53,467 nt of DNA, from positions 1 through 53,467 of the forward strand of contig CALLVX010000059.1 of assembly GCA_938010765.1 (NCBI GenBank). Reading direction: 5' to 3'. Shown piece by piece: positions 44,103-52,168 of the stretch. This stretch comes from an uncultured Flavobacteriaceae bacterium. GTDB lineage: Bacteria; Bacteroidota; Bacteroidia; Flavobacteriales; Flavobacteriaceae. The position numbers and the translations under genes were made by a program. The notes under the pieces are model-generated. The model was not told the DNA's origin. It saw nothing but the letters and a program-made list of their open reading frames with translations, and ran no database searches. Position 1 is the first letter of the stretch. Every line of letters starts with the position of its first letter.

Positions 44103-47100
44103 ATGTCGGCAAACCAGTTTGAACGCTTAAATAGGGGTCTGGGTTGGGTGGTCTTCGGAATTTCGTTAACGGTATACCTGCTAACTGTAGAACCAACGGT
44201 AAGTTTTTGGGATGCTGGGGAGTACATCGCTACCTCGGCCAAACTTCAAGTAGCGCACCCTCCTGGAGCCCCATTACTGCAAATGATAGGTAGTTTTTTC
44301 GCCTTGTTCGCTTCTTCGCCCGACGAGATTGCCAAATGGGTGAACTACGTGTCGGTAGTTTCAAGTGCCTTTACGATTCTATTTCTTTTTTGGACGATTA
44401 CCCATTTCTTGGTAAAGATAAATGCATCGAACGGGTCCAAAAATTCTTTTTCCGGTGGTGTCATTTTGTTTAGCGCGTTCGTAGGGGCACTCGCCTTTAC
44501 TTTTTCAGATAGCTTTTGGTTCAATGCTACGGAGACAGAGGTGTATTCTATGGCAAGTCTGGTCATGGCTTTGCTACTCTGGCTAGGGCTTAAATGGGTA
44601 GATGACTTAGACCATCCCAGAGGTAACAAATGGCTACTTCTCATAGCCTTTGTTGTTGGCCTAACCTTTGGTGTTCAGTTTATGGGGTTTTTAGCAATTC
44701 CATCCGTCGGCTTGCTCTTTTACTTTAAGCGAACCCGTAGGGTAGGTGCGAAAAATTTTATTATCGCAAATTTAGCGGTGGTCGTAGTGTTGTTATTGGT
44801 CTTTAAGTTCTCCTTTACATATGTGCTTAAACTGTTTGGCTGGGGAGAGGTGTTCTTTGTAAATACATTTGGGTTGCCATTTAATTCGGGAAGCGCAATC
44901 GTAGGTATTTTTTTAGGGCTTTTGTTTTATACGGGTCTTTACATCACACAGAAAAAAAAGTATTTTAACCTCCATACGGTTTTACTGGCATTATTGTTTC
45001 TAATGCTCGGTTTTTCATCCTGGCTGATGCTTCCTATTCGAGCAAGTGCACAGGTGGTCATCAACGAAAACAATCCTTCTGATGCCCGTTCATTGCTTGC
45101 CTATTTCAATCGGGAACAATACCCAAGTACCGACAGTCCGTTTTACGGGGCCTACTATACCGATATGTTTGCTGCTTCTGGCAAAGCTCGCGACGACCGC
45201 CCCAAGTATGAGCGAAACGAAACTACCGGTTGCTATATAATCGTAAATAAACCAAAAGATGCCTGGCATGGCCCAAATGAAGCACATATAGGGTTCTTAC
45301 CGCGTATGTGGAGCAGCTTAAATGCAGAAAACTATATACGTTACTATGGCCCCGTGGAATTTACCATAAAACCGGCGTTCAAGAATAGTTCCGAATTGGG
45401 GGCAGCGGTCGCAAAACTAAGGAAGGATTATACTGAAAAGCGAATTGAAGTTACTTCCTATATAGAGAGTCTGAAGAGTCTAAGCGAATATATAGAGGTG
45501 CAGCCGCCGAGCCTGTTGCAAAATATAACCTATATGATAGATTATCAATTTGGTTATATGTATTGGCGCTACTTTATGTGGAATTTTGTGGGAAGACAAA
45601 ATGATGAACAAGGGCGCTACGATGGCAATGGGGAATGGATTAGCGGAATCGATGTCTTAGATGGTTTAAGACTTGGCAACGAAGGTCATTTTACAAAAGA
45701 GCAACGAGAAAATAAAGGAAGAAACACCTATTTCTTTTTACCCATGCTTTTAGGTGTTTTGGGAGTATGCTTTCAAATTCAGAGGGGACTAAAAGATTTC
45801 TGGGTGCTATTCGTATTTTTTTTGTTTACGGGAATTGCAATTCAATTTTACACCAATCCCCCTATATTTCAACCACGTGAACGGGACTACTCTTTGGTAG
45901 GTTCTTTTTATATTTTTACTATTTGGATGGGTATAGGTGTCTATGCCTGTTTTCAAGTATTTCTGAAGTGGTTTAAAAACCGCCCGAAAATTCCAATTAT
46001 TGTTACCGGCACGCTATTGCTGATTCCATTGCTAATGGGGTATCAAAATTGGGATGATCATGACCGTTCTAAGCGCGATACTGCGCTTGTAATGGCAAAA
46101 ATGTATCTCGATTCTACTCAAGAAAATGCAGGGGCCATTCTATTTACTATTGGCGATATTGATACGTTTCCCTTATGGTATGCGCAAGATATTGAAGGGT
46201 ATCGAACCGATACCCGAATTATTTGTACCACTTATTTTGGAACAGACTGGTATATCGACCAGATGAAGCGAAAGGCATATAAGAGTGAACCAATACCCTC
46301 CCAACTCGAACATGAACAATATCGATATGGTACGCGCGATGTGGTCTATTACCATCCATTAACCGAGAAGCGTTGGGATATCAACGACTTTTTAAAGTGG
46401 GTTGGCAGTGATCGCCCCGAAACAAAAGTGCGAAGCATTTTAGCAAAGAATGGAGCAGATCTAAGTGCGTATTCGGAAAACTACTTGGACATGACGTTCT
46501 ACCCAACCAACAAGATTCGGGTGCCCGTAAACAAGGCAACTGTTCTGGCCAGCGGTCTAGTGAAAAAAAAGGATAAAAACCTGATTGTTGATTATATTGA
46601 CATAGAATTGCCCAAAACCGCCATAACGAAAACACGACTGCTTATGTTAGATGTTTTGGCCAATAACGATTGGCAAAGGCCTATTTATTTTTCTGGTGGG
46701 AGTTTTGACGAGGAAGAATATATATGGATGAGTGATTACCTGCAATTAGACGGACTCATTTATAAACTGGTGCCGATCAAGACGACAAATGAACACATAT
46801 ATGAAAAAGGGCGTATCGATGCCGATTTAACCTATAATATTGTAAATAACTGGGATTGGGGATCTGCTGGCGACCCCAGTATCTATCATGATCCGCAGAC
46901 TAGAAAACAGTTTGGGGTATCGAACCGAATTGTATTGGCTCGTTTACTAGAACAGCTGTTGAAAGAAGAAAAATGGGACAAAGCAAAGCGGCTACTAGAT
47001 CTTTCAGAAAAAAAAATCCCGACAGATTTTTACGGTTTTCACTCCTTGGTAGAACCATTTTTAGATGGGCATTACAAGCTGGACCAAACTACCAAAGCCC

Positions 47101-47333
47101 GAGTTTTATACAAAAAATTGCGACAGGTATATCGCGAAAGGCTCAACTGCCAAGCCAAACTATCGATAGCGGCCCAATACGAGCATATTGAGGCTATTTT
47201 TAGGAATCTTCAAGCATATGACGGTATTATCAAAATAATAAGTTCGTATGAAAATACATCCTTTATAGAACCGGAAATAGAAGAGTTTAACTTCTATTTA
47301 GAACAGTTTCAGCAACTGTTAGATCAGGGCTGA
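44103..47333 (+). CDS. DUF2723 membrane protein (protein O-mannosyltransferase-like)
   Basis: A 1076-residue protein with about ten or more membrane helices in its first half, then a long soluble region. The N-terminus PTVSFWDAGEYIATSAKLQVAHPPGAPL contains the Asp-Ala-Gly-Glu and His-Pro-Pro-Gly elements of the DUF2723 family, which is related to lipid-linked-sugar-dependent mannosyltransferases (PMT fold). It probably transfers a sugar to protein or lipid outside the membrane. The acceptor is unknown. Flavobacteriia carry O-glycosylated secreted proteins, so a role there is plausible but inferred. Confidence 0.88.
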   Translation: MSANQFERLNRGLGWVVFGISLTVYLLTVEPTVSFWDAGEYIATSAKLQVAHPPGAPLLQMIGSFFALFASSPDEIAKWVNYVSVVSSAFTILFLFWTITHFLVKINASNGSKNSFSGGVILFSAFVGALAFTFSDSFWFNATETEVYSMASLVMALLLWLGLKWVDDLDHPRGNKWLLLIAFVVGLTFGVQFMGFLAIPSVGLLFYFKRTRRVGAKNFIIANLAVVVVLLLVFKFSFTYVLKLFGWGEVFFVNTFGLPFNSGSAIVGIFLGLLFYTGLYITQKKKYFNLHTVLLALLFLMLGFSSWLMLPIRASAQVVINENNPSDARSLLAYFNREQYPSTDSPFYGAYYTDMFAASGKARDDRPKYERNETTGCYIIVNKPKDAWHGPNEAHIGFLPRMWSSLNAENYIRYYGPVEFTIKPAFKNSSELGAAVAKLRKDYTEKRIEVTSYIESLKSLSEYIEVQPPSLLQNITYMIDYQFGYMYWRYFMWNFVGRQNDEQGRYDGNGEWISGIDVLDGLRLGNEGHFTKEQRENKGRNTYFFLPMLLGVLGVCFQIQRGLKDFWVLFVFFLFTGIAIQFYTNPPIFQPRERDYSLVGSFYIFTIWMGIGVYACFQVFLKWFKNRPKIPIIVTGTLLLIPLLMGYQNWDDHDRSKRDTALVMAKMYLDSTQENAGAILFTIGDIDTFPLWYAQDIEGYRTDTRIICTTYFGTDWYIDQMKRKAYKSEPIPSQLEHEQYRYGTRDVVYYHPLTEKRWDINDFLKWVGSDRPETKVRSILAKNGADLSAYSENYLDMTFYPTNKIRVPVNKATVLASGLVKKKDKNLIVDYIDIELPKTAITKTRLLMLDVLANNDWQRPIYFSGGSFDEEEYIWMSDYLQLDGLIYKLVPIKTTNEHIYEKGRIDADLTYNIVNNWDWGSAGDPSIYHDPQTRKQFGVSNRIVLARLLEQLLKEEKWDKAKRLLDLSEKKIPTDFYGFHSLVEPFLDGHYKLDQTTKARVLYKKLRQVYRERLNCQAKLSIAAQYEHIEAIFRNLQAYDGIIKIISSYENTSFIEPEIEEFNFYLEQFQQLLDQG

Positions 47334-47368
47334 AACTATTTTTGTTTAATAAAAAATAGTTATCTTTA
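47334..47368 (+). promoter_or_regulatory. Putative promoter of the small protein gene at 47377
   Basis: TTTG at 47341-47344 and TATCTTTA at 47361-47368 resemble the -33/-7 pair with a 16-bp spacer. The region also forms an AT-rich 10-bp inverted repeat (47334-47343 with 47352-47361). Confidence 0.4.
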
Positions 47369-47376
47369 AACAAAAA

Positions 47377-47844
47377 ATGAAATTGCTACGTACTATTTTA
47401 CCCATCCTTTTTATTAATACTTTTTTTATCAATATAAGTGCTCAGGAAATCACCGCATTCCCGACTATGTTCGGGGAACATTTTTACCAAGACAAAGAGA
47501 AAATTGATTGGAAAGAAGTAGAATCGCTCATGGAGACCAACCCTATAGCACTTTCGCATTGGAAAAAATCTAAAAAACAGTTCATGGGCGCTTTTGCCGC
47601 TCAAACGGCCAATCTGGGTTTTGGTATTTGGTTTTTGGTAAATGAAAACAACGACAAGAGCACTACGGCTCCTATTATTGGCTTTGCAAGTACCGCCGTG
47701 GTTGGTTCTATCTTATATTTTCTTTCCTCCAAATCAAAAAAGAATGCAATATTGGAATACAACGATGGGCTTGATAAGACGACGACTTTTAAATTGGTGC
47801 CCAGAAGTAATGAAAATGGGGTAGGCCTGGCCTTAAAATTTTAG
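47377..47844 (+). CDS. Small exported or membrane protein of unknown function
   Basis: A 155-residue protein that I do not recognise. A signal peptide (LLRTILPILFINTFFINISAQ) is followed by an acidic stretch (DKEKIDWKEVESLME) and two hydrophobic segments (about residues 70-85 and 98-113), so it may sit in the membrane. The C-terminus FKLVPRSNENGVGLALKF has the alternating pattern of a beta strand ending in Phe. It is convergent with gldA. Confidence 0.7.
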   Translation: MKLLRTILPILFINTFFINISAQEITAFPTMFGEHFYQDKEKIDWKEVESLMETNPIALSHWKKSKKQFMGAFAAQTANLGFGIWFLVNENNDKSTTAPIIGFASTAVVGSILYFLSSKSKKNAILEYNDGLDKTTTFKLVPRSNENGVGLALKF

Positions 47845-47848
47845 ATTT

Positions 47849-47872
47849 CTTGCTTCCTTTTGCGAAAGCAAG
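47849..47872. terminator. Hairpin between convergent small gene and gldA
   Basis: CTTGCTT (47849-47855) pairs with AAGCAAG (47866-47872) around a 10-base loop. There is little T tract on either side, so its termination strength is uncertain. Confidence 0.45.
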
Positions 47873-47891
47873 ATCAATATTTATCTTCGGA

Positions 47892-48785
47892 TTAACTGGT
47901 AAGTTGAGTGAACAAACTTTCTAAATTTTTGTTCTTGCGACTTAATTGCAAGGTTTTTAGTTGATTGTCATGAGCAAAATCAAATACAGCGGCCCGCATA
48001 TCTTTTGAGGTATTGAAGCCTATCTCGTAAACAAAGCCTGAGACGTTCCGTACACTGGTTACATGTAAAAGTTGTTTTAAAAAAGCCTCTTCGACCCGAA
48101 AATCGAATTCTACTTCTATTACCTGTTCCTGCTCCTCACGCAGATCTGACAGTTTCTTATCGGCTACCAGTACGCCATTGTTGATTATCAAAACACGATC
48201 ACATACGGCTTCGACTTCTTTCATGATATGTGTTGAAAGCAAAATGGTCTTTTCTTTTCCTATTTCGCGTATAAGTTTTCGTATTTCCAATAACTGGTTA
48301 GGGTCTAGGCCAGTGGTGGGTTCATCCAAAATCAATACATCCGGTTCGTGCAGCAAGGCCGCGGCCAAGCCCACACGTTGTCGGTACCCCTTAGAAAGTT
48401 GACCAATCTTTTTGTGTGCTTCAGCTGTCAAACCCGTTTGAGTTATTACTTCTCCGATCCGTGCTTTTGCTACCTTGTATACCTCGGCGTTGAAAGTCAG
48501 GTACTCCTTCACATACATGTCTAGGTACAAGGGGTTGTGCTCGGGTAAGTAACCAATACTTTGTTGAACTTCTTTTTTTTGCTTTAAGACGTCGAATGAA
48601 TTTACATGGGCTTCCCCTTCATCTGCCTCGTGATACGTAGTTAAAACCTTCATCATGGTAGATTTTCCTGCACCATTTGGTCCAAGAAAACCTACTACTT
48701 CACCACGGCCCAGTTCAAACGAAACATTGTCTAACGCCTTTTGACTTCCAAAAGCTTTTGTAATATTTTTTACCGTTATCGACAT
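47892..48785 (-). CDS. gldA: Gliding-motility ABC transporter ATP-binding protein GldA
   Basis: ATPase subunit of the GldAFG ABC transporter needed for gliding in several flavobacteria. The 297-residue protein matches GldA in length and start (MSITVKNITKAFGSQKALDNVSF). Walker A is GPNGAGKST, the signature is LSKGYRQRV, and Walker B is VLILDEP, followed by the His switch LLSTHIM. The frame opens at 48827 but relatives start at 48785. gldF and gldG are not adjacent here, as is usual for gldA in this family. TATTTTTG at 48802-48809 on the minus strand is a good -7 box. Confidence 0.92.
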   Translation of the reverse strand: MSITVKNITKAFGSQKALDNVSFELGRGEVVGFLGPNGAGKSTMMKVLTTYHEADEGEAHVNSFDVLKQKKEVQQSIGYLPEHNPLYLDMYVKEYLTFNAEVYKVAKARIGEVITQTGLTAEAHKKIGQLSKGYRQRVGLAAALLHEPDVLILDEPTTGLDPNQLLEIRKLIREIGKEKTILLSTHIMKEVEAVCDRVLIINNGVLVADKKLSDLREEQEQVIEVEFDFRVEEAFLKQLLHVTSVRNVSGFVYEIGFNTSKDMRAAVFDFAHDNQLKTLQLSRKNKNLESLFTQLTS

Positions 48786-48801
48786 CTCCATAGATTTTAG
48801 C

Positions 48802-48809
48802 CAAAAATA
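48802..48809 (-). promoter_or_regulatory. Putative gldA promoter -7 element
   Basis: On the minus strand this reads TATTTTTG, an exact TAnnTTTG match, 17 bp before the gldA ATG. Confidence 0.55.
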
Positions 48810-48848
48810 CATAATAAACCTAGACACCTTTATTAGGTATATGCGTAA

Positions 48849-48989
48849 ATACCCTCAATGCAATTTCTATTTTTCATATTCAACGGATATTTAGGTGGTT
48901 AAAAAATATTGGATTGGCTGATTCTAACTAGCTTTATAACCAATGGACATTTAGCTGACACAAAAAAAATGATTTTGCATTGGGGGTAT
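48849..48989. repeat. 141-bp segment bounded by 15-bp inverted repeats
   Basis: ATACCCTCAATGCAA (48849-48863) recurs inverted at 48975-48989 with one mismatch. Inside, GGATATTTAGGTGG and GGACATTTAGCTGA form a direct pair. There is no ORF. It fits either two distant regulator sites between gldA and the aromatic operon or a small non-autonomous element. Otherwise the 48786-49063 gap holds only the gldA promoter. Confidence 0.55.
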
Positions 48990-49063
48990 TCTACAGAAAA
49001 TTATACTATACTAGAAGCAAATCTCTCTAAACTCGAAAAAACTAAAAAAAATCCACTCTAGAA

Positions 49064-49093
49064 TTTGATTATTGATTTTAATTGTTACTTTAG
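49064..49093 (+). promoter_or_regulatory. Promoter of the aromatic operon leader
   Basis: TTTG (49064-49067) and TACTTTAG (49086-49093, one base off TAnnTTTG) are 18 bp apart, a normal Bacteroidota spacing. Transcription would begin about 49100, a dozen bases before the leader-peptide ATG. Confidence 0.65.
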
Positions 49094-49111
49094 CCAAAGT
49101 TTAAGTGTACA

Positions 49112-49183
49112 ATGATTAAGCAATATTTCTATAACGGTTTTTATTTTCACTTCTTTTTTAGAAGTGGAACGGGACTGTCATAG
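49112..49183 (+). CDS. Phe/Tyr-rich leader peptide of the aromatic operon (pheL-like)
   Basis: A 23-codon ORF with ATG at 49112 and TAG at 49181-49183. It has Tyr5-Phe6-Tyr7, Phe10-Tyr11-Phe12 and Phe14-Phe15-Phe16, so 9 of 23 codons are aromatic (6 Phe, 3 Tyr), with His13 among them. This is the composition of a sensing leader such as enterobacterial pheL. It lies directly between a promoter and an attenuator upstream of pheA. The three Phe codons in a row are inside a 6-bp hairpin (CACTTC 49148-49153 with GAAGTG 49161-49166). Its product is not expected to have a function of its own. Confidence 0.85.
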   Translation: MIKQYFYNGFYFHFFFRSGTGLS

Positions 49184-49234
49184 TATATTGAAAATTGATA
49201 TGATATAAAAGTCCCGCGAACAGCGGGACTTTTT
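49170..49234 (+). ncRNA. Transcription attenuator (antiterminator/terminator) before pheA
   Basis: The terminator stem is GTCCCGC (49211-49217) with GCGGGAC (49223-49229), loop GAACA, followed by TTTTTT-type sequence. The competing antiterminator is CGGGACT (49170-49176) with AGTCCCG (49210-49216), 7 bp perfect. The two share 49211-49216 and cannot coexist. The antiterminator's first arm lies in the last codons of the leader ORF, so a ribosome reaching the TAG would cover it and allow termination. A ribosome stalled at the Phe codons would leave it free and allow read-through. Confidence 0.85.
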
Positions 49235-49303
49235 TGTTTTAAATTTTTTTAAGCTTTCTTGATTTCGACAAGAGCAGGAATAGTTTCGATAACCAACGAC
49301 CGA

Positions 49304-50131
49304 ATGAGATTAAAAATAGCCATACAGGGAATAAAAGGATCGAACCATCATCAGGTGACTCGGGAGTACTTTGGCGATGATGTGCAGTTGGTAGAATGCA
49401 TGTCTTTTGATTATTTGGTAGAACGCTTACTCGATGCTACAGCCGACAAGGGAGTAATGGCCATCGAAAATTCTATCGCGGGATCCATTATTCCGAACTA
49501 TGCACTAATCTTCCATAATAACCTTCATATTATCGGAGAATACTATCTCAATATCAATCACAACCTTATGGCTTTAAAAGGGCAGGAAATTCGAGGTATT
49601 GAGGAAGTGCGATCACACCCAATGGCATTGTTACAGTGTAAGGAATTTTTTAAAGCATATCCGCATATAAAATTGGTAGAAGATGTAGATACGGCCGAAA
49701 CGGCCAAGCGTATTCAAGAACTACAACTGAAGAAGGTTGCGGCCATTGCACCAGAAGTGGCTGCCGATTTGTACGAGTTGAACATCGTAGCGCCGGGGAT
49801 ACAGACCATTAAGAATAATGCTACCCGCTTTATTATTGTTAAAACAAAAAATAAAGAATTGCCCGAGGCCGATATTAACAAGGCTTCTATTCGGTTCGTA
49901 ACCGACCATAAACGGGGTAGTTTGGCGGCTATACTGAATGTGATGAGCGATTGTCTTTTGAATTTAACAAAGATTCAATCCCTCCCAATTATCGAGACAC
50001 CTTGGAAATATGCCTTTTTTGTGGATGTTACTTTTGATAAATATGAGAATTTTAAAAAGGCAAAATCGCTTTTGAACATCATGGCAGAGGATTTTAAAAT
50101 ACTAGGGGAATATAAAAACGGAAGGTTATGA
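49304..50131 (+). CDS. pheA: Prephenate dehydratase
   Basis: Makes phenylpyruvate for phenylalanine. The 275-residue monofunctional enzyme starts at the ATG at 49304 (MRLKIAIQGIKGS). The frame extends to a TTG at 49259 that is not used by relatives. The catalytic Thr-Arg-Phe is T174-R-F176 (NATRF). The C-terminal ACT domain runs from about 195 (SIRFVTDHKRGSLAAIL). The Phe-binding ESRP motif of classical PheA is QSLP (Gln225-Pro228) and GALV is GSLA, so feedback inhibition may differ. It is first behind the attenuator and overlaps the next gene by ATGA. Confidence 0.94.
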   Translation: MRLKIAIQGIKGSNHHQVTREYFGDDVQLVECMSFDYLVERLLDATADKGVMAIENSIAGSIIPNYALIFHNNLHIIGEYYLNINHNLMALKGQEIRGIEEVRSHPMALLQCKEFFKAYPHIKLVEDVDTAETAKRIQELQLKKVAAIAPEVAADLYELNIVAPGIQTIKNNATRFIIVKTKNKELPEADINKASIRFVTDHKRGSLAAILNVMSDCLLNLTKIQSLPIIETPWKYAFFVDVTFDKYENFKKAKSLLNIMAEDFKILGEYKNGRL

Positions 50132-51273
50132 TACGTACCGCCGATCGCTTACATACGGTTGAAGAATATTACTTCTCAAAAAAGTTGAGAGAAGTTCGCG
50201 GCCTGATCGCAGAAGGAAGGCCCGTAATTAATATGGGTATTGGTAGTCCCGATTTGGTGCCGTCAAAAGAAATTGTGGAAAGTATTCAGCAAGCGGTTTC
50301 GGAACCAGGAGCGCACCAGTATCAAAGTTATCAAGGACTCCCCGCACTTAGGGAAGCAATAGCTACTTTTTATCAGAAGAAATTTGGCGTGGAGGCCAAC
50401 CCGGTCAATGAAATTCTGCCTTTGATGGGGTCAAAAGAAGGAATCATGCATATTAGTATGGCTTTCCTAAATCCTGGTGATGAAGTACTGATTCCAAACC
50501 CTGGTTACCCCACGTATACATCGGTAACCAAGTTGGTAGGTGCAACTCCCAAGTATTATAATCTTCGAGATGACAATGGTTGGTTTCCGGATTTAGAAGC
50601 CTTGCAGGAATTAGATCTAAAGAAGGTGAAACTAATGTGGGTCAGTTACCCCCATATGCCAACTGGAGCGATAGCGACCAAGACGCAATTTGAAGCTTTG
50701 ATCACTTTCGCAAAGAAGAACGATATTCTATTGGTCAATGATAACCCCTATAGTTTTGTCTTGAACACAACCCCATTGAGTATGTTGGCAGTTGAAGGTG
50801 CCAAAGAGGTGGTACTTGAGTTAAATTCGTTGAGCAAGACCTTTAATATGGCAGGTTGGCGCGTAGGAATGGTCTTGGGAAGTGTAGCGCACATCAACGC
50901 GATTTTAAAAGTAAAAAGCAACATGGATTCTGGTATGTTCTATGGGATTCAGAAAGGAGCCATTGCGGCTTTAAAAAGCCCTCAAAGTTGGTTCGATGAA
51001 TTGAATAGAACCTATCATTCCAGGAGGAAATTGATTTTTGAATTGGCAGATAGGCTTCAATGTGTCTACGATACGAATGCGGTAGGAATGTTCGTATGGG
51101 CCAAACTACCTTCAGAAATTGAATCGGCAGAACAGTTCATCGATAAGGTGTTATATGACAAGAATATTTTTATTACTCCCGGGACTATCTTCGGCAGTAA
51201 CGGGGAAGGATATATTCGCTTTTCGCTTTGTGTAACGGAGGAAAAAATACAAGAAGCAATCAATAGATTTTAA
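50128..51273 (+). CDS. Class I/II aminotransferase (aromatic)
   Basis: PLP aminotransferase of 381 residues with the PLP lysine Lys237 in NSLSKTFNMAGWRVG, the NPGYPTYTSV loop and the NDNPYSFV Asp-Tyr region. The place between pheA and tyrA, with a four-base overlap with pheA, makes transamination of phenylpyruvate and 4-hydroxyphenylpyruvate (or of prephenate) the likely job. From sequence alone an aspartate or alanine type cannot be excluded. Confidence 0.88.
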   Translation: MIRTADRLHTVEEYYFSKKLREVRGLIAEGRPVINMGIGSPDLVPSKEIVESIQQAVSEPGAHQYQSYQGLPALREAIATFYQKKFGVEANPVNEILPLMGSKEGIMHISMAFLNPGDEVLIPNPGYPTYTSVTKLVGATPKYYNLRDDNGWFPDLEALQELDLKKVKLMWVSYPHMPTGAIATKTQFEALITFAKKNDILLVNDNPYSFVLNTTPLSMLAVEGAKEVVLELNSLSKTFNMAGWRVGMVLGSVAHINAILKVKSNMDSGMFYGIQKGAIAALKSPQSWFDELNRTYHSRRKLIFELADRLQCVYDTNAVGMFVWAKLPSEIESAEQFIDKVLYDKNIFITPGTIFGSNGEGYIRFSLCVTEEKIQEAINRF

Positions 51274-51299
51274 ATAACAGAGGTTAACGCTAGGATAGA

Positions 51300-52148
51300 A
51301 TGAACGTTTTTATTATCGGTATCGGTCTTATAGGGGGGTCTTTTGGGAAGGACATCAAACGCTTGCGCCCTCAAACCAAAATTTATGGTATTGATATTAA
51401 TGAAGACCATTTGGAAAAGGCCTTAGAATTAAATATCATCGATGAAAAATCGAACTATGAAGGGCTAGGTATGGCCGATATGGTGATTGTTGGAGTTCCT
51501 GTAGATATTATGTTAAGCGAGCTGCCGAAAGTTCTCGATTTGATAAATGATGATTGTGTTGTATTCGATGGGGGTTCTACCAAAAGTCTTATTTGCAAGG
51601 CGTTGGAAAATCACCCTAAGAGACGTAATTACCTTTCATGTCACCCCATAGCAGGAACGGAATTTTCGGGCCCAAGTGCCGCAATCGAACTACTATATGA
51701 AGGCAAAACCAATATTATTTGTGAAGTAGAAAAAACGACTTTTAAATTGCAAGAGCAAGCATTAAAATTATTTACTGAAATTGGTATGCGTATTCGTTAT
51801 ATGGATCCGGTTTCACATGATAAACATATTGCCTACGTATCGCATTTATCGCATATTAGTTCGTTTATGCTCGGTAAAACTGTCATAGAAAAAGAAAAAA
51901 ACGAAAAAGATAGTTTTGATATGGCAGGTAGTGGCTTTGCTTCTACCGTGAGATTAGCTAAAAGCTCACCAGCCATGTGGACCCCCATTTTCAAGCAAAA
52001 CAAAGAAAATGTGATTGAAACGTTAGAAGAATACATTACCAATCTTCAACATTTCAAAGAATTAATGAAACAAGACGATTTTACTGAAATTTACAACGAG
52101 ATGGAAAGTACAAATCATATAAAACAAATATTAAACGGCATAAAATAA
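51300..52148 (+). CDS. tyrA: Prephenate dehydrogenase
   Basis: Oxidatively decarboxylates prephenate to 4-hydroxyphenylpyruvate for tyrosine. The 282-residue enzyme has the NAD loop GIGLIGGSFGKDI at the N-terminus, the catalytic SCHPIAGTEFSGP region and DPVSHDKHIAYVSHLSH (His of the dehydrogenase). There is no ACT domain. The first half uses mixed Leu codons like its neighbours, while the last third turns AT-rich and TTA-dominated, as in the next gene, so a recombination boundary may lie inside it (about 51.7 kb). Confidence 0.94.
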   Translation: MNVFIIGIGLIGGSFGKDIKRLRPQTKIYGIDINEDHLEKALELNIIDEKSNYEGLGMADMVIVGVPVDIMLSELPKVLDLINDDCVVFDGGSTKSLICKALENHPKRRNYLSCHPIAGTEFSGPSAAIELLYEGKTNIICEVEKTTFKLQEQALKLFTEIGMRIRYMDPVSHDKHIAYVSHLSHISSFMLGKTVIEKEKNEKDSFDMAGSGFASTVRLAKSSPAMWTPIFKQNKENVIETLEEYITNLQHFKELMKQDDFTEIYNEMESTNHIKQILNGIK

Positions 52149-52168
52149 ACGCCACAATAAGTAGAAAA

